Assembly: GCF_000208745.1 (NCBI RefSeq)
Contig: NC_030854.1
Location: 4,003,921 to 4,067,920, forward strand
Direction of reading: 5' to 3'
Length of the DNA: 64,000 bases
Source of the DNA: Theobroma cacao
Taxonomy: Eukaryota > Streptophyta > Magnoliopsida > Malvales > Malvaceae
Shown: positions 20,099-32,480 of the stretch, one piece after another
Position numbering within the stretch: the stretch's first letter is position 1
How the letters are laid out: every line of letters starts with the position of its first letter
Translations under genes and position numbers: made by a program
Notes under the pieces: model-generated
Database searches by the model: none
Told to the model about the DNA's origin: nothing
The model's input: only the letters and a program-made list of their open reading frames with translations

Positions 20099-23000
20099 AT
20101 GCGCTCTTGTGTTGCTTTTAGCTCTATAACCTTCCCTTCCCTTCCTCCTCGAAGACTGACCATTAATATTCCACTTCAATCTTTCTCAGTTAAATCCTCC
20201 ATTGAAAAAACTCCCACCACCAAACCCAAACCGACAAGCCCTTCAAAGTCCACCTCTTGGGTCAGCCCCAATTGGCTTACTTCTTTGACCAAGTCCTTAA
20301 CAATTGGCTCCAACGATGATTCACGAATACCCATAGCCAGTGCTCAGTTGGAGGATGTCTCTGAACTTCTTGGTGGTGCCTTGTTTTTGCCTTTGTTTAA
20401 GTGGATGAATGAGTATGGACCTATCTATCGGCTTGCTGCTGGTCCTAGGAATTTTGTGGTGGTTAGTGACCCTGCCATTGCAAAGCATGTTTTGAGGAAT
20501 TATGGCAAGTATGCTAAAGGACTTGTCTCTGAGGTCTCCGAATTTCTTTTTGGATCGGGTTTTGCCATTGCTGAAGGTTCTCTTTGGACGGTAATATCTG
20601 TTTCCCTTACTGCATTGCAAAGAATTGGCTATTTGAGTGAATGTAGTTGTGTTCTTTTTTTTTTTTACCAAAATTTAGATTGCTTCTTTGCTGTGCAAGT
20701 TCTCTGTTACAACTAGAAGATTTTTTGTTTCCCAGCTTAAACATTATGTTACTAGGCTGAATATTTTAAATATCATTCCTTCATCATGCGCTTTGATGCA
20801 AGCTTTGATAGTTATGTGTTAGTAGTATGTTTACATTATAATCTAGATCTTCTTAAATAGAGTGTTAGCAAATTGGTGTAGAACTATTACATACTAAGAA
20901 AAAGGAGTGAAATCCCTTGTAGGTTGATTGCTCGGCGTACTTCTTTTGTCAAAGTGAAGGCTTATTGTCCTGATTAACTTCTACAAATAATCAATCTATG
21001 TATAACTATTAGAAACTGGTTATGTCGTGTACTCTAGTTAAATTTAATTTCTCTTTCACTTTGAGCATGAAAAATCTGATTTGTAATAGGTGAGGCGCAG
21101 GGCTGTGGTTCCATCTCTTCACAAGAAGTATTTGTCTGTTATGGTTGACCGGGTATTTTGCAAATGTGCCGAGAGATTGGTACAGAAGCTGCAACCGTTT
21201 GCATTTGATGGCACTGCTGTAAACATGGAAGAAAAGTTTTCTCAATTGACTCTTGATGTCATTGGTCTGTCAGTATTCAATTATAATTTTGATTCATTGA
21301 CATCTGACAGCCCTGTCATTGATGCAGTTTACACTGCACTGAAAGAGGCAGAGTTACGATCCACAGATATTTTACCCTATTGGAAGGTAGGTTCCTGTTC
21401 ATTTCCTTATTTAGCTTTTCATGTTTGTTGTTTTGGTGACAAACTGTCATTTATGTTTGTTGCAGATTAGAGCTTTGTGCAAGGTAATTCCAAGACAAAT
21501 AAAGGCTGAACAAGCAGTTACAGTCATTAGGAGAACTGTTGAAGAACTTGTAATAAAGTGCAAAGAGATTGTGGAAAGGGAAGGTGAAAGAATTGATGAG
21601 GAGGAATACGTAAATGATGCTGATCCGAGTATCCTTCGCTTCTTGCTTGCAAGCAGGGAAGAGGTCTAACACTACTCTTTACTTCTTTATTTCTGATTTC
21701 TTTTGCTTTTGATAATGAATTGTGGTCTTGCTTTCATGTTGAGCATACTACAAGTTGTGGACGTCCTGTTTAAGCAGGAGTAATAAGTCATATGTAAAGG
21801 ATATCACATCAGTTTCTTTGTAAAGCATTTAGCATTTAACATTATACCGTGTTACATTTACAATGACCAATTATTCTGACTATGTGAGACCTACATATAT
21901 TAGTTTAGTAAAATGCTTATCATTGGTAGCTTCCTGTTTCACTAGATCTTGCTTTTAGTTTAATATGCAATTAAATAAGATTTTAAATTGAGCTTCAATG
22001 ATATTTTTTGGACTTGTTTGTTGAGTGATGTACATAATCATCAGATAAATTTTTGTACAACTCTTCAAATATTTGGTTATGAAACCATAATAATAAGAAA
22101 TTTATGTAATTAAGATAGCATCCTACTCAAGGAATTATTTGGCCACAACCTTTTATATTGGACAGCAAATTCATGTGTATAAGATCTGCCTGTGGTTTAG
22201 CTGTTAACTACAATTTTTCTTTTTGTTGATATAGAAGACTTTAATAGTAAATTTTCAAGGAATCTCACCCCCCAATCCTTCTTTTCCTTTATTGTGGACA
22301 CTTGGCTTCATGGTCTTATGATGATGGCTTCCATCTGTTACAGGTTTCAAGCATGCAATTACGAGATGACCTTTTATCAATGTTAGTTGCAGGTCATGAG
22401 ACTACTGGTTCAGTGCTGACATGGACACTGTATCTTCTAAGTAAGGTACTTTTCCTCTGTCTGCTTAATTTGTTGTTCAATTTGCTATCTTTGGAGTTTA
22501 GCTGCAAAGCAAAACTCTGTCCTTTACAGTGTGAAAGTACTTCTGCTTCTCCCTGGTTTATGTCGCACTTCATATTTGCTTATAGTCCAGGCTAGTACTT
22601 TCATAATGGAAATATAACTACCTCAAAATAACAATGTCAGAGAATATGAAAAGAAATTCGTAAGTTGAACAATGGTTTTGTCATGTTTGGCTTCTGTCTT
22701 CTATATCCTGCTTGTGCTTTGCGAAGATTCCTTTGTTTGCAGGGATTGATGAAATTTGCTGCTAAGAGTAAATTGGGAGACAAATGTTTATGATAGACAG
22801 ATGAACATGGGGTTTTGACTTCTATCATTGCCCCATGCATCACATTACTAAGGATTTCTTTTGCAGTTCTGGTCATTTCCAGAAATCTAAAGTTTTATGT
22901 CAAGTGACAGTAAACTGCTTTTAGCATAATTCACTTAAGGCCCATCTGCCTTTTTTCCCTATTTTAACTTTCCCCATCTGCTGGATAAGCCCAGAGGCCA

Positions 23001-24878
23001 ATGTGTTCTTAGCAACCTGTATGTGGCAAATGTGAGAGGTAGCTAGGTTGTAGTAAACATCTCTGGGAGCACACAATTACACATTACAACAATGCACACA
23101 ACAGATATATCTTTTGCGGTCATCAAATAGTATCAGGCCACAATTACTCATTCCAACAATGCACATGGCAGTGTTATCATATCTTAGGAAGATGTTTCTT
23201 TTACAGTCATCATATAGTATCAGGCCTTTATCTTAACTATCAACAATTGGTAACATAATATCATTCTACCATTAAAATGCATCACAATTAAAAATCTAGA
23301 ACAGTTCTAACTTTCTTAGTAACCTTTTCAAGCTTTACGTTCCCTGGCATCTGCCAAAATTCTTGAAAGCCTTTAGCTTCTAGCATTTAATGAATCATGA
23401 CTGCATGTTTTGTCAATTTTTTGCTTAGAAATCATAGATATAGGTGATGAGGGATGTTCTAAAATGAGAATGTGACTAACGTTATTTTGTTCTTCCATCT
23501 TGTAATGCAGGATTCCTCCACATTGCTCAAAGCACGAGAAGAAGTTGACAGAGTCTTAAAGGGAAGGCCTCCTGCCTATGAAGACATAAAGGATCTCAAG
23601 TTTCTAACTAGATGCATAACTGAGTCATTGCGTCTATACCCACACCCTCCTGTAAGTTTTAACCTGTACTTTAGCTTCCTTTAAAGTAAATTAATATGAT
23701 ACCAAACAGACAATAAAGACTGACCTAGAAACTTTTTTAGTATTAGATCTTCTTTACTAATTGGCTTAATTTTTTATGATGTACTCTTAGGTCTTGATAA
23801 GGAGAGCTCAAGTCGATGACATTCTTCCTGGAAACTATAAAGTTAAAGCTGGTCAAGACATAATGATTTCAGTCTATAATATACATCATTCTTCACAGGT
23901 TCTAGCTTATGTTCTGCATTTTGTAATATTTTTTCCTAGTTAGACATACCATACCGGTTGCTTTTTAATTTCATGAAGTTTTGCTTAACTGAAGGATGCA
24001 AGTTACTTAATTTATTTTGGGTAAATTTGAAATTCAGTAAATTTTCACCTACACAACTTGCTAGAAGGAAATGGGTTTGCTCCATAATGTGAATCCTGTG
24101 TGAAATGCCTCATTTTCCCTAATTAGCATCCTACATATCAAAGTGTACCTGCCCTTTCTTTTTGTTCAATTTGTAGAGTGCATATTGATCTTGTAAAATT
24201 TTTTGTTTCCTTCAAATTGTAAACATTTTGAGTTTTCAAATTTCTAATCCGGTCAATTTGTTCGCCTGTAAATCAGGGAGATTTATTATTAAAATCTTCT
24301 ATTTTCTTTGGCAGCAATAGCTGAAGATTGCTATGCTATACTTATTGTGTCATTTCTCTCTCTTTCTTTCCCAGGTCTGGGAGAGAGCTGAAGAGTTTGT
24401 GCCCGAAAGGTTTGACTTGGAAAGCCCAGTCCCTAATGAAACAAATACAGATTACAGGTACTCAAAATTTCTACTAGTTCAGTTCCCTGGTGTCCTCTTC
24501 TCATTTGCTTTACATTAGCCTATTGTATCAATATGCTGATAATATATTAAAACGTGTTCCTCAGGTTCATTCCATTTAGCGGAGGGCCTCGTAAGTGTGT
24601 TGGTGATCAGTTTGCTTTACTGGAAGCTATTGTGGCTCTTGCAATTTTTCTTCAACGCTTGAATTTTGAGCTGGTTCCTGATCAAGACATTAGTATGACC
24701 ACCGGAGCCACAATACATACAACAAATGTAATTCTCCTCATAAACTACCTGTTTCTTAAGCATAAGAACTCATCACATAGATTTGTTGACAAGGTGCTTT
24801 TTGTTGCAGGGTATGTACATGAAACTCAGTGAACGGAGGTCTAAATTTGATATTAGTTCACCAACTTCTTCGAAGTGA
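20099..24878 (+). CDS. LUT1: CYP97C1, carotenoid epsilon-ring hydroxylase, chloroplastic
   Basis: Nine exons: 20099-20590, 21090-21386, 21466-21663, 22344-22445, 23511-23651, 23791-23898, 24375-24457, 24565-24727, 24810-24878. They total 1653 nt, 550 residues, all in phase. The protein is a cytochrome P450 that hydroxylates the epsilon ring of alpha-carotene-derived xanthophylls, completing lutein synthesis in plastids. It has a Ser/Thr/Pro-rich plastid transit region (about residues 1-55), the I-helix AGHETT (345-350), the K-helix E401-x-x-R404 and the heme loop [10 protein letters not shown] with ligand Cys485. Stretches such as [20 protein letters not shown] and [15 protein letters not shown] are typical of CYP97C rather than CYP97A or CYP97B. 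It probably works with CYP97A (LUT5), which is not in this window. No damage is seen. Confidence 0.97.
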
Positions 24879-25295
24879 GTAGTAAATTTGTTTAGTATTG
24901 AATCGTTTCATGTTATGGTAATGCACCATAGCGGAAAGAAGGAAGTACAATGATTTTTGGGCTGTGAATGAAATTAATGTCAATTTTCCAATTTATGTTT
25001 GCTGCAATTACAGGTAAATGCAAGAAAAATGAGAGCAATATTTCAGAAAGCATATAGTTTGTTCTCTAAATAGAGGTCATTAAAAACCGAAACAGAACAT
25101 AGCATAAAAGCAGAGCATATCATATCTAAGTAAGGCACAAAATAGAAAGAGAAAGTAAATATAAGGAAGATCAAAAAGATATCTTTCCACTTGATGAAAT
25201 CATACAATAACTGTCAACAGATGCACACGAGCATCAAGTAATAACAAAGCCTGGATGCCCAAGAGGAAAATAAACAAGACTTTAAAATCATACAG
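24879..25295. other. convergent 3' ends of LUT1 and the DUF295 gene
   Basis: A short convergent intergenic stretch that must contain both 3' UTRs. No other feature is seen. Confidence 0.6.
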
Positions 25296-26261
25296 CTAAT
25301 CTTTTCCAGGCAAGATAACCCAGTTAAAGAGAGGGTAGGGTTTCCTTGCAACGCGACGAGGAAAATACGTTGTGATACTTCTGTCTTCCAAGTCGAAGAC
25401 ATAAAGGTGTATTTGTTCACGTTCAGTGTAGTATATTGCGTTTGACCTTATTTCAGATTGATCAGTGGCTGGACAACATATGCCATGATCTTCATCAAGA
25501 AAAATGGCATTTTCTCCTACGCTGATCACCTCCTCCAACGCCCTTTTAGAGAAGTCAAGTTTGAAAACTGTAAAACCCATGTCCCAACATGATCCACTGA
25601 TAAAACGAAACCTGTAAACAAGCAGCATCTCTCCTGAAAATTCTACCAGATGACTTTGAGACAACAATTTAGGAGCTGAAACGAATGGCGGAACTTCTTT
25701 CGTGATCAAGTCTGAAAATTGAAGAGTTGATCCTACAATCTCAGCTGTGAGCAAAAAAGATTCTGGATATAATGAGCAAATAATCTTTCCTCCAAAGAAT
25801 GCAACACTTGACAAACTACAAGGAAAGTCTTCAAAGGTCTGTGAAGAAAATTCTTGATCACCCGGACGACAAAATTTAAAGATAATTTTATTATCTTTTC
25901 CATGGATGAAGACAATGTAACAATTGCAATCACTAGGTGATGCTGTGAGAATGCAAAAGGAGCTATTCATGTCTAGAGGAGGAAGCTGAATTTCTTCCAT
26001 GGATTCAAGATTTAGAAGGCAACACTCATGGGAGTCCTCCCTCAAAACTAACCATCCAAAAGAAGAGGTGCATATTAATTTGTTTTCAACCTCGGATATG
26101 ATTCCAGGGTAATGCCGATCACGTGATATACTGAAAAATGTTTTCTTTTGGTGTTGTTTTCCATGAGATATAATAAGCAAAGGGTGCCGTTGAGATATGA
26201 GGTCAGAAGGAAAATCTTTATTCTCAACAGTTTCCATGTCCTTCAATTCCATAGAAGCCAT
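25296..26261 (-). CDS. DUF295 (KIB1-4 beta-propeller) protein without F-box
   Basis: A single coding exon of 966 nt, 321 residues. The open frame extends upstream to 26459, but I start at ATG 26261 (MASMELKDMETVEN). Just upstream lies a likely splice acceptor (CGCAG|GTAGAG, near 26268), and a matching donor (CAACAG|GTTCG) lies near 26764, so the upstream part is probably a 5' UTR intron. The protein resembles the DUF295/KIB1-4 C-terminal half of plant F-box proteins: HPLLIISHG near the start, a VLREDSHECCLLNLESMEEIQLPPL segment, GMGFTVFKLDF-like WDMGFTVFKLDF, and the terminal IYYTER...YVFDLEDRSI. No F-box is found upstream. Such stand-alone DUF295 proteins are common in dicots. Biochemical role unknown. 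Confidence 0.85.
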   Translation of the reverse strand: MASMELKDMETVENKDFPSDLISQRHPLLIISHGKQHQKKTFFSISRDRHYPGIISEVENKLICTSSFGWLVLREDSHECCLLNLESMEEIQLPPLDMNSSFCILTASPSDCNCYIVFIHGKDNKIIFKFCRPGDQEFSSQTFEDFPCSLSSVAFFGGKIICSLYPESFLLTAEIVGSTLQFSDLITKEVPPFVSAPKLLSQSHLVEFSGEMLLVYRFRFISGSCWDMGFTVFKLDFSKRALEEVISVGENAIFLDEDHGICCPATDQSEIRSNAIYYTEREQIHLYVFDLEDRSITTYFPRRVARKPYPLFNWVILPGKD

Positions 26262-26830
26262 CTCTACCTGCGTGTGGATGAAAAAGCCAACTTTAAGGTA
26301 TATATGTATATAATGATTGGACGAAATCCATGCATAGTGATTAGTGAGTGAATCTAAAAACCTAAAGAATCCTTGCCATGGGAACAGGTTCTTATTGGCT
26401 ATATATTGTGAAGACTCAAGAGATGATGAAGCATATATAATATAATCTAGAAACTTCAATCGTATGTATATCTTTGAAGACTGTGTATTAGGCAGATGAG
26501 AGTTCCTTTAGTTGGTAATTCGCTTTCTCAACTAGTCACAAAAACAAAAAATAAACACTCATTCAACCATGTGTTTAATCACCGATTGTGATTAGAGATT
26601 TAGAGGACAGTGAATGACGATGTCTTCTTTCTAACTCACGCAGAATGAAACAAAATCTATGATTATTAAACTCATCTTATACACAGCAAATAGAGAATAC
26701 CAGTAATTTTCCAAGAATAAAAATCCAAAAAAAGGATGCAAAAGATAACGTTAACCGAACGAACCTGTTGATGAAGTTGAAGGAAACACAAAACCCTGAA
26801 TTGTTGAGTGCTTGAATTTATAGCCTCAAA
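26262..26830 (-). other. 5' leader and 5' UTR intron of the DUF295 gene
   Basis: Inferred from the donor near 26764 and acceptor near 26268 on the minus strand. The upstream non-coding exon would lie at about 26765-26820. No other gene is visible. Confidence 0.4.
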
Positions 26831-27503
26831 GTAAGTCCTAATTCGAAGAGGACTTGGGAGTGCTGGACGTGGATTAATTATTCCTTGGACATAAATTAAT
26901 TATTTTATCTCTTACCATAAGTAGTACAATTATTAGTGTAATATAACTCCTAATACCACAAAGGACTTGTTCGTATTATAATACTAATTACGGGTGTTTG
27001 TTACATAATATATCTGCTTTACTAATTCAAGAATTTAGTAATTTTCACTATGAGATTTTAATCTTGACTTAATTTGGATAGACATTGACCAAGATTTATC
27101 TCATATGATCCACTTTTTTATTTAACTAGACTCTTCGACAGTACCAACCATATCTCTCTTTGTATATTTATTAAACATATATATACTAATATTTAACATC
27201 TAAACATTTGACTTATTAATTAGTATATGATCTATCTACTTAAAAAGTAGAGTTTGAATCTCTTTTTCTTAATTCTTTATTTTGTACTTAACACATAGTT
27301 GGAGTTATTTATGTGATTTTTACATGAATTTTTTCTATCTGAGCTACTTTATATTTTTGTCGAACATTGAACTTTTAGTATAAATGTTTATAAACATTGT
27401 CTTCGTCCCCCTTAAACACAAAATCTTGACTCTGCCATTGACCTTACCTTTGGCTTGTTATATCTCATTGAAAATAGAAAAAATTGTGAGGAATAATCTT
27501 TAT
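26831..27503. other. gene-free DNA
   Basis: Promoter side of the DUF295 gene, then AT-rich DNA with no recognised element. Confidence 0.45.
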
Positions 27504-28660
27504 TGATAAAGGCATTTTAAAAATAACCATCAAAATAAATTTAACTGTTTTTAGCCATATTTAAGCATGACTTGATAAAAATACTCTTTAAACTATTTCA
27601 AATAAATTAAACCATTCATCATAATTTCTCTCCATTTGTGCTTCAGATTTCTCTCTCTCACCATCTCACTCTCTCAAGTTTTATCGATTTTTCTCTTCGG
27701 TATTCGTCTGCTATACTTTTAATTTCTCTCTCTCATGTTTTCAAATTTCTTTTTCTTGCACTTTCAAGACACTAAATAATAGTTTTGACGTGCTTTGATG
27801 GGTGGCTACTTGAAAAATTCTATTTTTAGGTATTTTTGATAAAACTAAAATGGTAGAAATAATCACATATGTATGAAATAGCTTTTAATTGAATCAATTT
27901 GGGACCTAAACACTACTAAACTCAAAATTTTGAAATTTATAAATTTAGATTTTCAAAGGAATTTTTTTTATTTTTAATCAAAGTAGGTATTTTAGATAAA
28001 AAAATTTGTATTTTGATTTGTGAAAACATGTTAGAAACACTTTAATCGATGCCATATTATCAAAAAAACAAAAAAAAAATGAAAAGAGTTGAGAAGATTT
28101 GAAATTTTTGTTCGTAAGTAATAACAACATTTTAGGCATTAAAGTGTAATAAATTTTTTTGAATATGCCATGTAATAACAATAATTTTTCAACATGACGT
28201 GTAACAATAATATTTTTTTTTCAACATGACGTGTAACAACCTTTTATAGTCATGGCGTGTAACATGTTTTTAAACATAGTGTGTAACAACAGTATTTTTT
28301 TTAACATGGCGTTTAACAACCTAACGATGACGTGTAACAACAGTATTTTTTTTCAACATAACATATAACAACCTAATCATGGCTTGTCACATGTTTTTGT
28401 ACATGGCGTGTAACAACCTAACCATGACTTGTCACATATTTTTGTATATGGCATATAACAACCTAATCATGGCGTGTAACAACCTAACCATGGCTTGTCA
28501 CATATTTTTGTATATGACGTGTAACAATCTAACCGTAGCGTGTAATTTTATTAAAAGTAATTTTGTTCAACTTGATTAAAAATAATTAAAATTATAAAGA
28601 GGGTTATTTTTGAAAATATCTTATCTTTAAGGATTATTTTTTAAAATGTCCCTTAAAAAT
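27504..28660. mobile_element. possible MITE containing a minisatellite
   Basis: The left end GGCATTTTAAAAATAACC (about 27511) is mirrored near the right end by the reverse of TTATTTTTTAAAATGTCCC (about 28633-28651). This gives short imperfect inverted termini about 1.1 kb apart. The right half contains the ACGTG minisatellite listed separately. No coding and no clear target duplication, so assignment is tentative. Confidence 0.35.
28110..28545. repeat. minisatellite of CATGRCGTGTAACAAC units
   Basis: About fifteen degenerate copies of a core like CATGGCGTGTAACAACCTAA or CATGACGTGTAACAACA, separated by T-rich spacers of varying length (TATTTTTTTT or CACATATTTTTGTATATGGC). Unit spacing is irregular, roughly 20-33 bp, with higher-order duplication near 28380-28520. 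Part of it (28379-28579) reads open on the plus strand as a Met-Ala-Cys-Asn-rich peptide; I regard that frame as a by-product of the repeat. Confidence 0.85.
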
Positions 28661-29214
28661 ATTATCAATGGCTAATGTATCAAGTCTCATAACCCAAACA
28701 TAACACTATCATATCATCCTGAAGCAATGGCCCAAAGTAATACAAAATTTTTCTTTATACTATTCATGTAAAAATCTTCAATTAAAGTCATATTGACAAT
28801 TTGCTTAAGCCATATTCGTATGTATAAATTATTACAACTTATCTAAAATCTCAAAAATGATAAATTAAATAAAATAACAGTTAAAACCGAGCTTGCCAAG
28901 TGAGGTCTTTTGAACGTGCAAGCCTCTCTATGTACCATTTGCAAGGAAAGTCCAAAAATGATTTATCACCTTTTGCTCCAACCCCCTCTCATGGAAAATT
29001 TGGATGCGATGCACTCATGTGGCCACTGGGGAGTTCAATGGGTCAGCCCCAAAGACAAGTCCTTCTTTAATGTTTAGCAAAACGCTGTACCGAATACTAG
29101 CTCAGCTAGAAAATGACGATTGCTGTTTTAAATGATTATCTTGTCCTTGTGGCTCCAACATATATAATAGCATGGTTTTCAATAATAAAGTACTCTTTGA
29201 TCAGTTGGAACTAC
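28661..29214. other. gene-free DNA
   Basis: No gene or repeat termini seen. Possibly the 5' part of the truncated LINE that follows, too decayed to read. Confidence 0.35.
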
Positions 29215-29770
29215 TAGACGCTATATCAAAACCCGCCTGGCCATATGGTGCAAAGGGAAATGGACTTCATATCAGTTACTTGTCTATTGCAGACTTCCAA
29301 AGGGACAACTTGTGCATCCACATTGCATGATCCAAAGAGTAGGTGAAAACTGGTTATGTCCCCGGTCCTCCGTATGGCTCTCTCAAGCTCAACTTGGATG
29401 GTTCGGCTCTTGGAAAACCAGGTTCCAGCTACGGTTGGAGGAGCCTTACACGATCATACTGGTCGCATTCTAGGAGTTCTTGCCATTAACATTGGGATTG
29501 AAGAATTAAACTATGCAAAAATTCTTTGCCATAAAAAGAGGGTCTCGTTTTCTTCCTCTCCTCCGAATGTGCAAACTCCCATGCGCTCACTGTAGAAAAG
29601 TGATTCAAAGAATGCCATTGCTTGGGTTGAAAACCAACAGAGTGTACCATGGAGGTTGTGCCTCTTCTCCAACCAGCTTGAAGCAGCAAAAAGGAGATGT
29701 TCCAATCTAAAATTCCAACACACCCTAATTAAGGGAGGCCAACTCACTTGCAGATGGTCCAGCCTAGGTA
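29215..29770 (+). pseudogene. LINE-derived RNase H (RVT_3-type) relic
   Basis: Reading across frames on the plus strand gives the landmarks of a plant retrotransposon RNase H domain in the right order. These are LAIWCKGKW (about 29240), PPYGSLKLNLDGSALGKPGS (29367-29430), a shift into GGALHDHTGRILGVLA (29430-29485), SDSKNAIAWVENQQSVPWRL-like sequence (about 29600-29660), and LREANSLADGPA followed by a stop (29730-29770). Several frameshifts separate these pieces, so nothing functional is encoded. Known members of this family carry an RNase H with an LNxDGxxxGNPG start motif, matched here. It is a truncated 3' LINE fragment. Confidence 0.75.
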
Positions 29771-32039
29771 GACACAATAAGGAACAGGAGGTACTTTGAC
29801 ATTTTACAACAGCCATAATCCCTCTTGTTCTTCGGCTGCTGTATATGACTGGCATTACAAGATACATTCTATTTAATCAATTTTTTTTTTTTATTGTCAC
29901 ATGTGTATTGATTGTAATGTTATGGCAAAGATCGATATTCCATCTTTTCCCATTTTAAATTGGATTCAACTTATGCATAAAAAAAAAAATCTTTATGCAA
30001 CTTCTTACATTCATTTTCCAGCAATTTGCAAGCTTAATTTGATTAAATAAAAATTCTAATTGCACGGAATGATTTTTATTATCAATATTCACTGGATTCA
30101 TGTATTATTATTATAAAATTTTAACTATTCATATTTGAAAAACACTTGTACTTATATGAAATTATTATTTAAAAATAAATATCAACGTGGAAAGCACGTA
30201 TTAATAAATAGGTGTGGAAAAGGCCATGGTAAAAGACTTGAGACTGAATCTCTAGCTGGAAATGTCCAAGTCAATGGCCGCCATAACTAGCATGTCGGTA
30301 AACCCAAAAGCTAAGTCATTTCTCTTTCACGTGGTCCAAAGACAAGAAAACACGTGGGTCTACAGTAACAAACCATGTACCCCCGAGCCCATAGGGACCG
30401 AGGGTCGTGACGGCCTCCTTAAATTTTAAAATTTTTTATTTATTATATTTTTTTATCAGAGACGGAGAGTAATGTACTTCTGGATCGTAACTTCAAATTT
30501 TTTTAAATTATTTATTTATTATATTTTTTAATGATTTTTATAAAATAAAGTTTTATTTAATAATTAATATAGCTAAAAAATAATAAAATAATTTAACAAC
30601 TCTTACTCAATTTTACCTTAATTTTTAAATTTTTTCACATTTCTTTCTTTTTCTGTTTCTCTTCTCTATTGTCGTTTTATTTTTACTATAATTTTATTAT
30701 AACTCACTGCTGAAACGCACTTCATTCTTCAAAAAAAATTTATAAGCTTGTAAGTTTAAATAAAGCAAGACAGAAACTACTCACTATTATTGTAAAAATT
30801 ATATAGTAACTATAGAAATAACCTTTTCAATAATAAAAATTGTAAAAATAATATTCTGAAATTAAATGAATGATGAGTTTTTTATAAATAATTTAGTTAT
30901 TTATATTGAGAAAGATATTACTACTTTTTTTAGTATAAAGTCAATAATTGATGAATTTGAATTCAAGAAATATTATCGAAAATAATTTTCTTAAAAAACT
31001 ATTCTAAATTTTTTTATTTATATATTATATAAAATTATTATTTATTATAAATTTATTAATTAAATTGAACATATTAATTTTAAATTTTTATTTTTCTTCA
31101 ATTTTGATTTCCAACAAAAATTATTAACTCCGTCTTTACAAGCCGTCACCAGTTTCACCCTTCCCATGCATAATTGGACCAGCCGGCGGCTTGAATCCAT
31201 TCCTCTCAATATTTTTCTATAATTTTACGCTGACGCTGTCAATCTTGAGTCTTTGGCACATAATTTTTCATGTGTGTTGTGTGGCAAAACAAAAGATTTA
31301 TTTAATATTTAATATGATATGATAACCATTTCAATGGTTTAAAGGGGGCCTGTATTTGGAACTTACTTCACATAAAAAGGTATGCAATTTATTACGGCGG
31401 AAAGATTTGGAAACCATTTAAAATACTCTATAAATTATACTTTCATGCGTGCTAATTGAATTAACAATTGTATTTACTTTGCATAATCCAATGGCATTAT
31501 AGATTTCTTGTACGACAAGTTCCACCACGTGCAGAGATAACATCTTTATTAAAGTGGTCCCGGTCTTAGTTTTAGACTATATGCACAGTGAAGTTACTTA
31601 GTCTAGTCTTCTCCTAATTTCTTGTACATCAGATGATTTCGACCCAAATGTGGTAGATGGGGTTTATACTTTCTCTCCTCCAATGCCAACTAACATATAA
31701 AATGTTTTGGCTTTGATTTCGTGAGATGTAGAGTGTTTAGAGAAAAGACATGCATGTAATCCACAAAATTTAATAATGAAGCTTAGTTTAGTCGTTGTTA
31801 TCTTTTTTTTAATATATATATATATAAGGTGAACTTTTTTAATATGCATATAAAAAAAGTAATCAACGAAATTAACAATATTTTTTATTAATTTTAAAGA
31901 AAGAAAAGTTTTACTTGGTTTAGTGGTTGCAATCCTAGAATAAGATATGAGGTTTGGATCCCCCTCTTGGACTCTTTAATGTGTATAAAATTAATCAACA
32001 AAATTAAGTATAAGGTTTGCATTTGACACATTTAATTTG
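29771..32039. other. AT-rich gene-free DNA
   Basis: No gene is visible. Within it, GTGACGGC (30407-30414) and its inverse GCCGTCAC (31142-31149) enclose 743 bp of A/T-rich sequence, with a duplicated TTATTTATTATATTTTTT block near 30440 and 30510. There is no matching target duplication, so I do not call an element. A short (AT)n lies near 31815. Confidence 0.4.
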
Positions 32040-32480
32040 AATTAAAGGAAATTATAAGAAAAAAACATATTATTTAAAAAAAATTTTGAACTATTTAAAA
32101 AAATTCAAGTTAACTTTTATTCTTTTATTACGTTTAAACAAATTTCTATACTTTTATTTTGAGTCAAAAAGACATTTATGATTGACAATTGACTAATTGT
32201 CATTAGTCAAAATATTATTTGTCATTTTTATATTCATGTGGTACTGACGTGATGAGTGAAAAATATAAAATTATGTCATCATACCACATCATCATGTATT
32301 ATTATGATATGTCAAGTTAACATCATGATATAAAATAACAAGTGATATTTTGATTAATAAAAATTAATTAATAATTAATAATAAATACTTATTTGATTTA
32401 AAATAAAAATATAAAAATTTAATTAAATATAATAAAAAATAACAACTTTTTTACATTTTTGAAATAATTTAAAAACTTTT
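32040..32480. mobile_element. AT-rich fold-back element
   Basis: Two AT-rich inverted arms flank a centre rich in short TGATGTGGTA/ATCATGATAT-type words. The left arm includes CTATACTTTTATTTTGAG; the right arm, reversed, includes TTTTTATATTTTTATTTTAAAT. Layout and wording resemble the elements at 56540-56995 and, in part, 63080-63260. It is a non-coding, MITE-like repeat. Confidence 0.45.

Noticed and set aside
28379..28579. Open frame with repeated Met-Ala-Cys-Asn peptide
   Set aside because: It is a by-product of the minisatellite; no start context, homologue or frame conservation along the array.
30407..31149. Inverted GTGACGGC / GCCGTCAC pair 743 bp apart
   Set aside because: Only 8 bp of inverted match and no target duplication; insufficient for a transposon call.
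31920..31970. tRNA-like wording (GTGGTTGCAATCC...GGTTTGGATCCCC)
   Set aside because: No cloverleaf, acceptor stem or anticodon loop can be drawn; such phrases are common in plant dispersed repeats.
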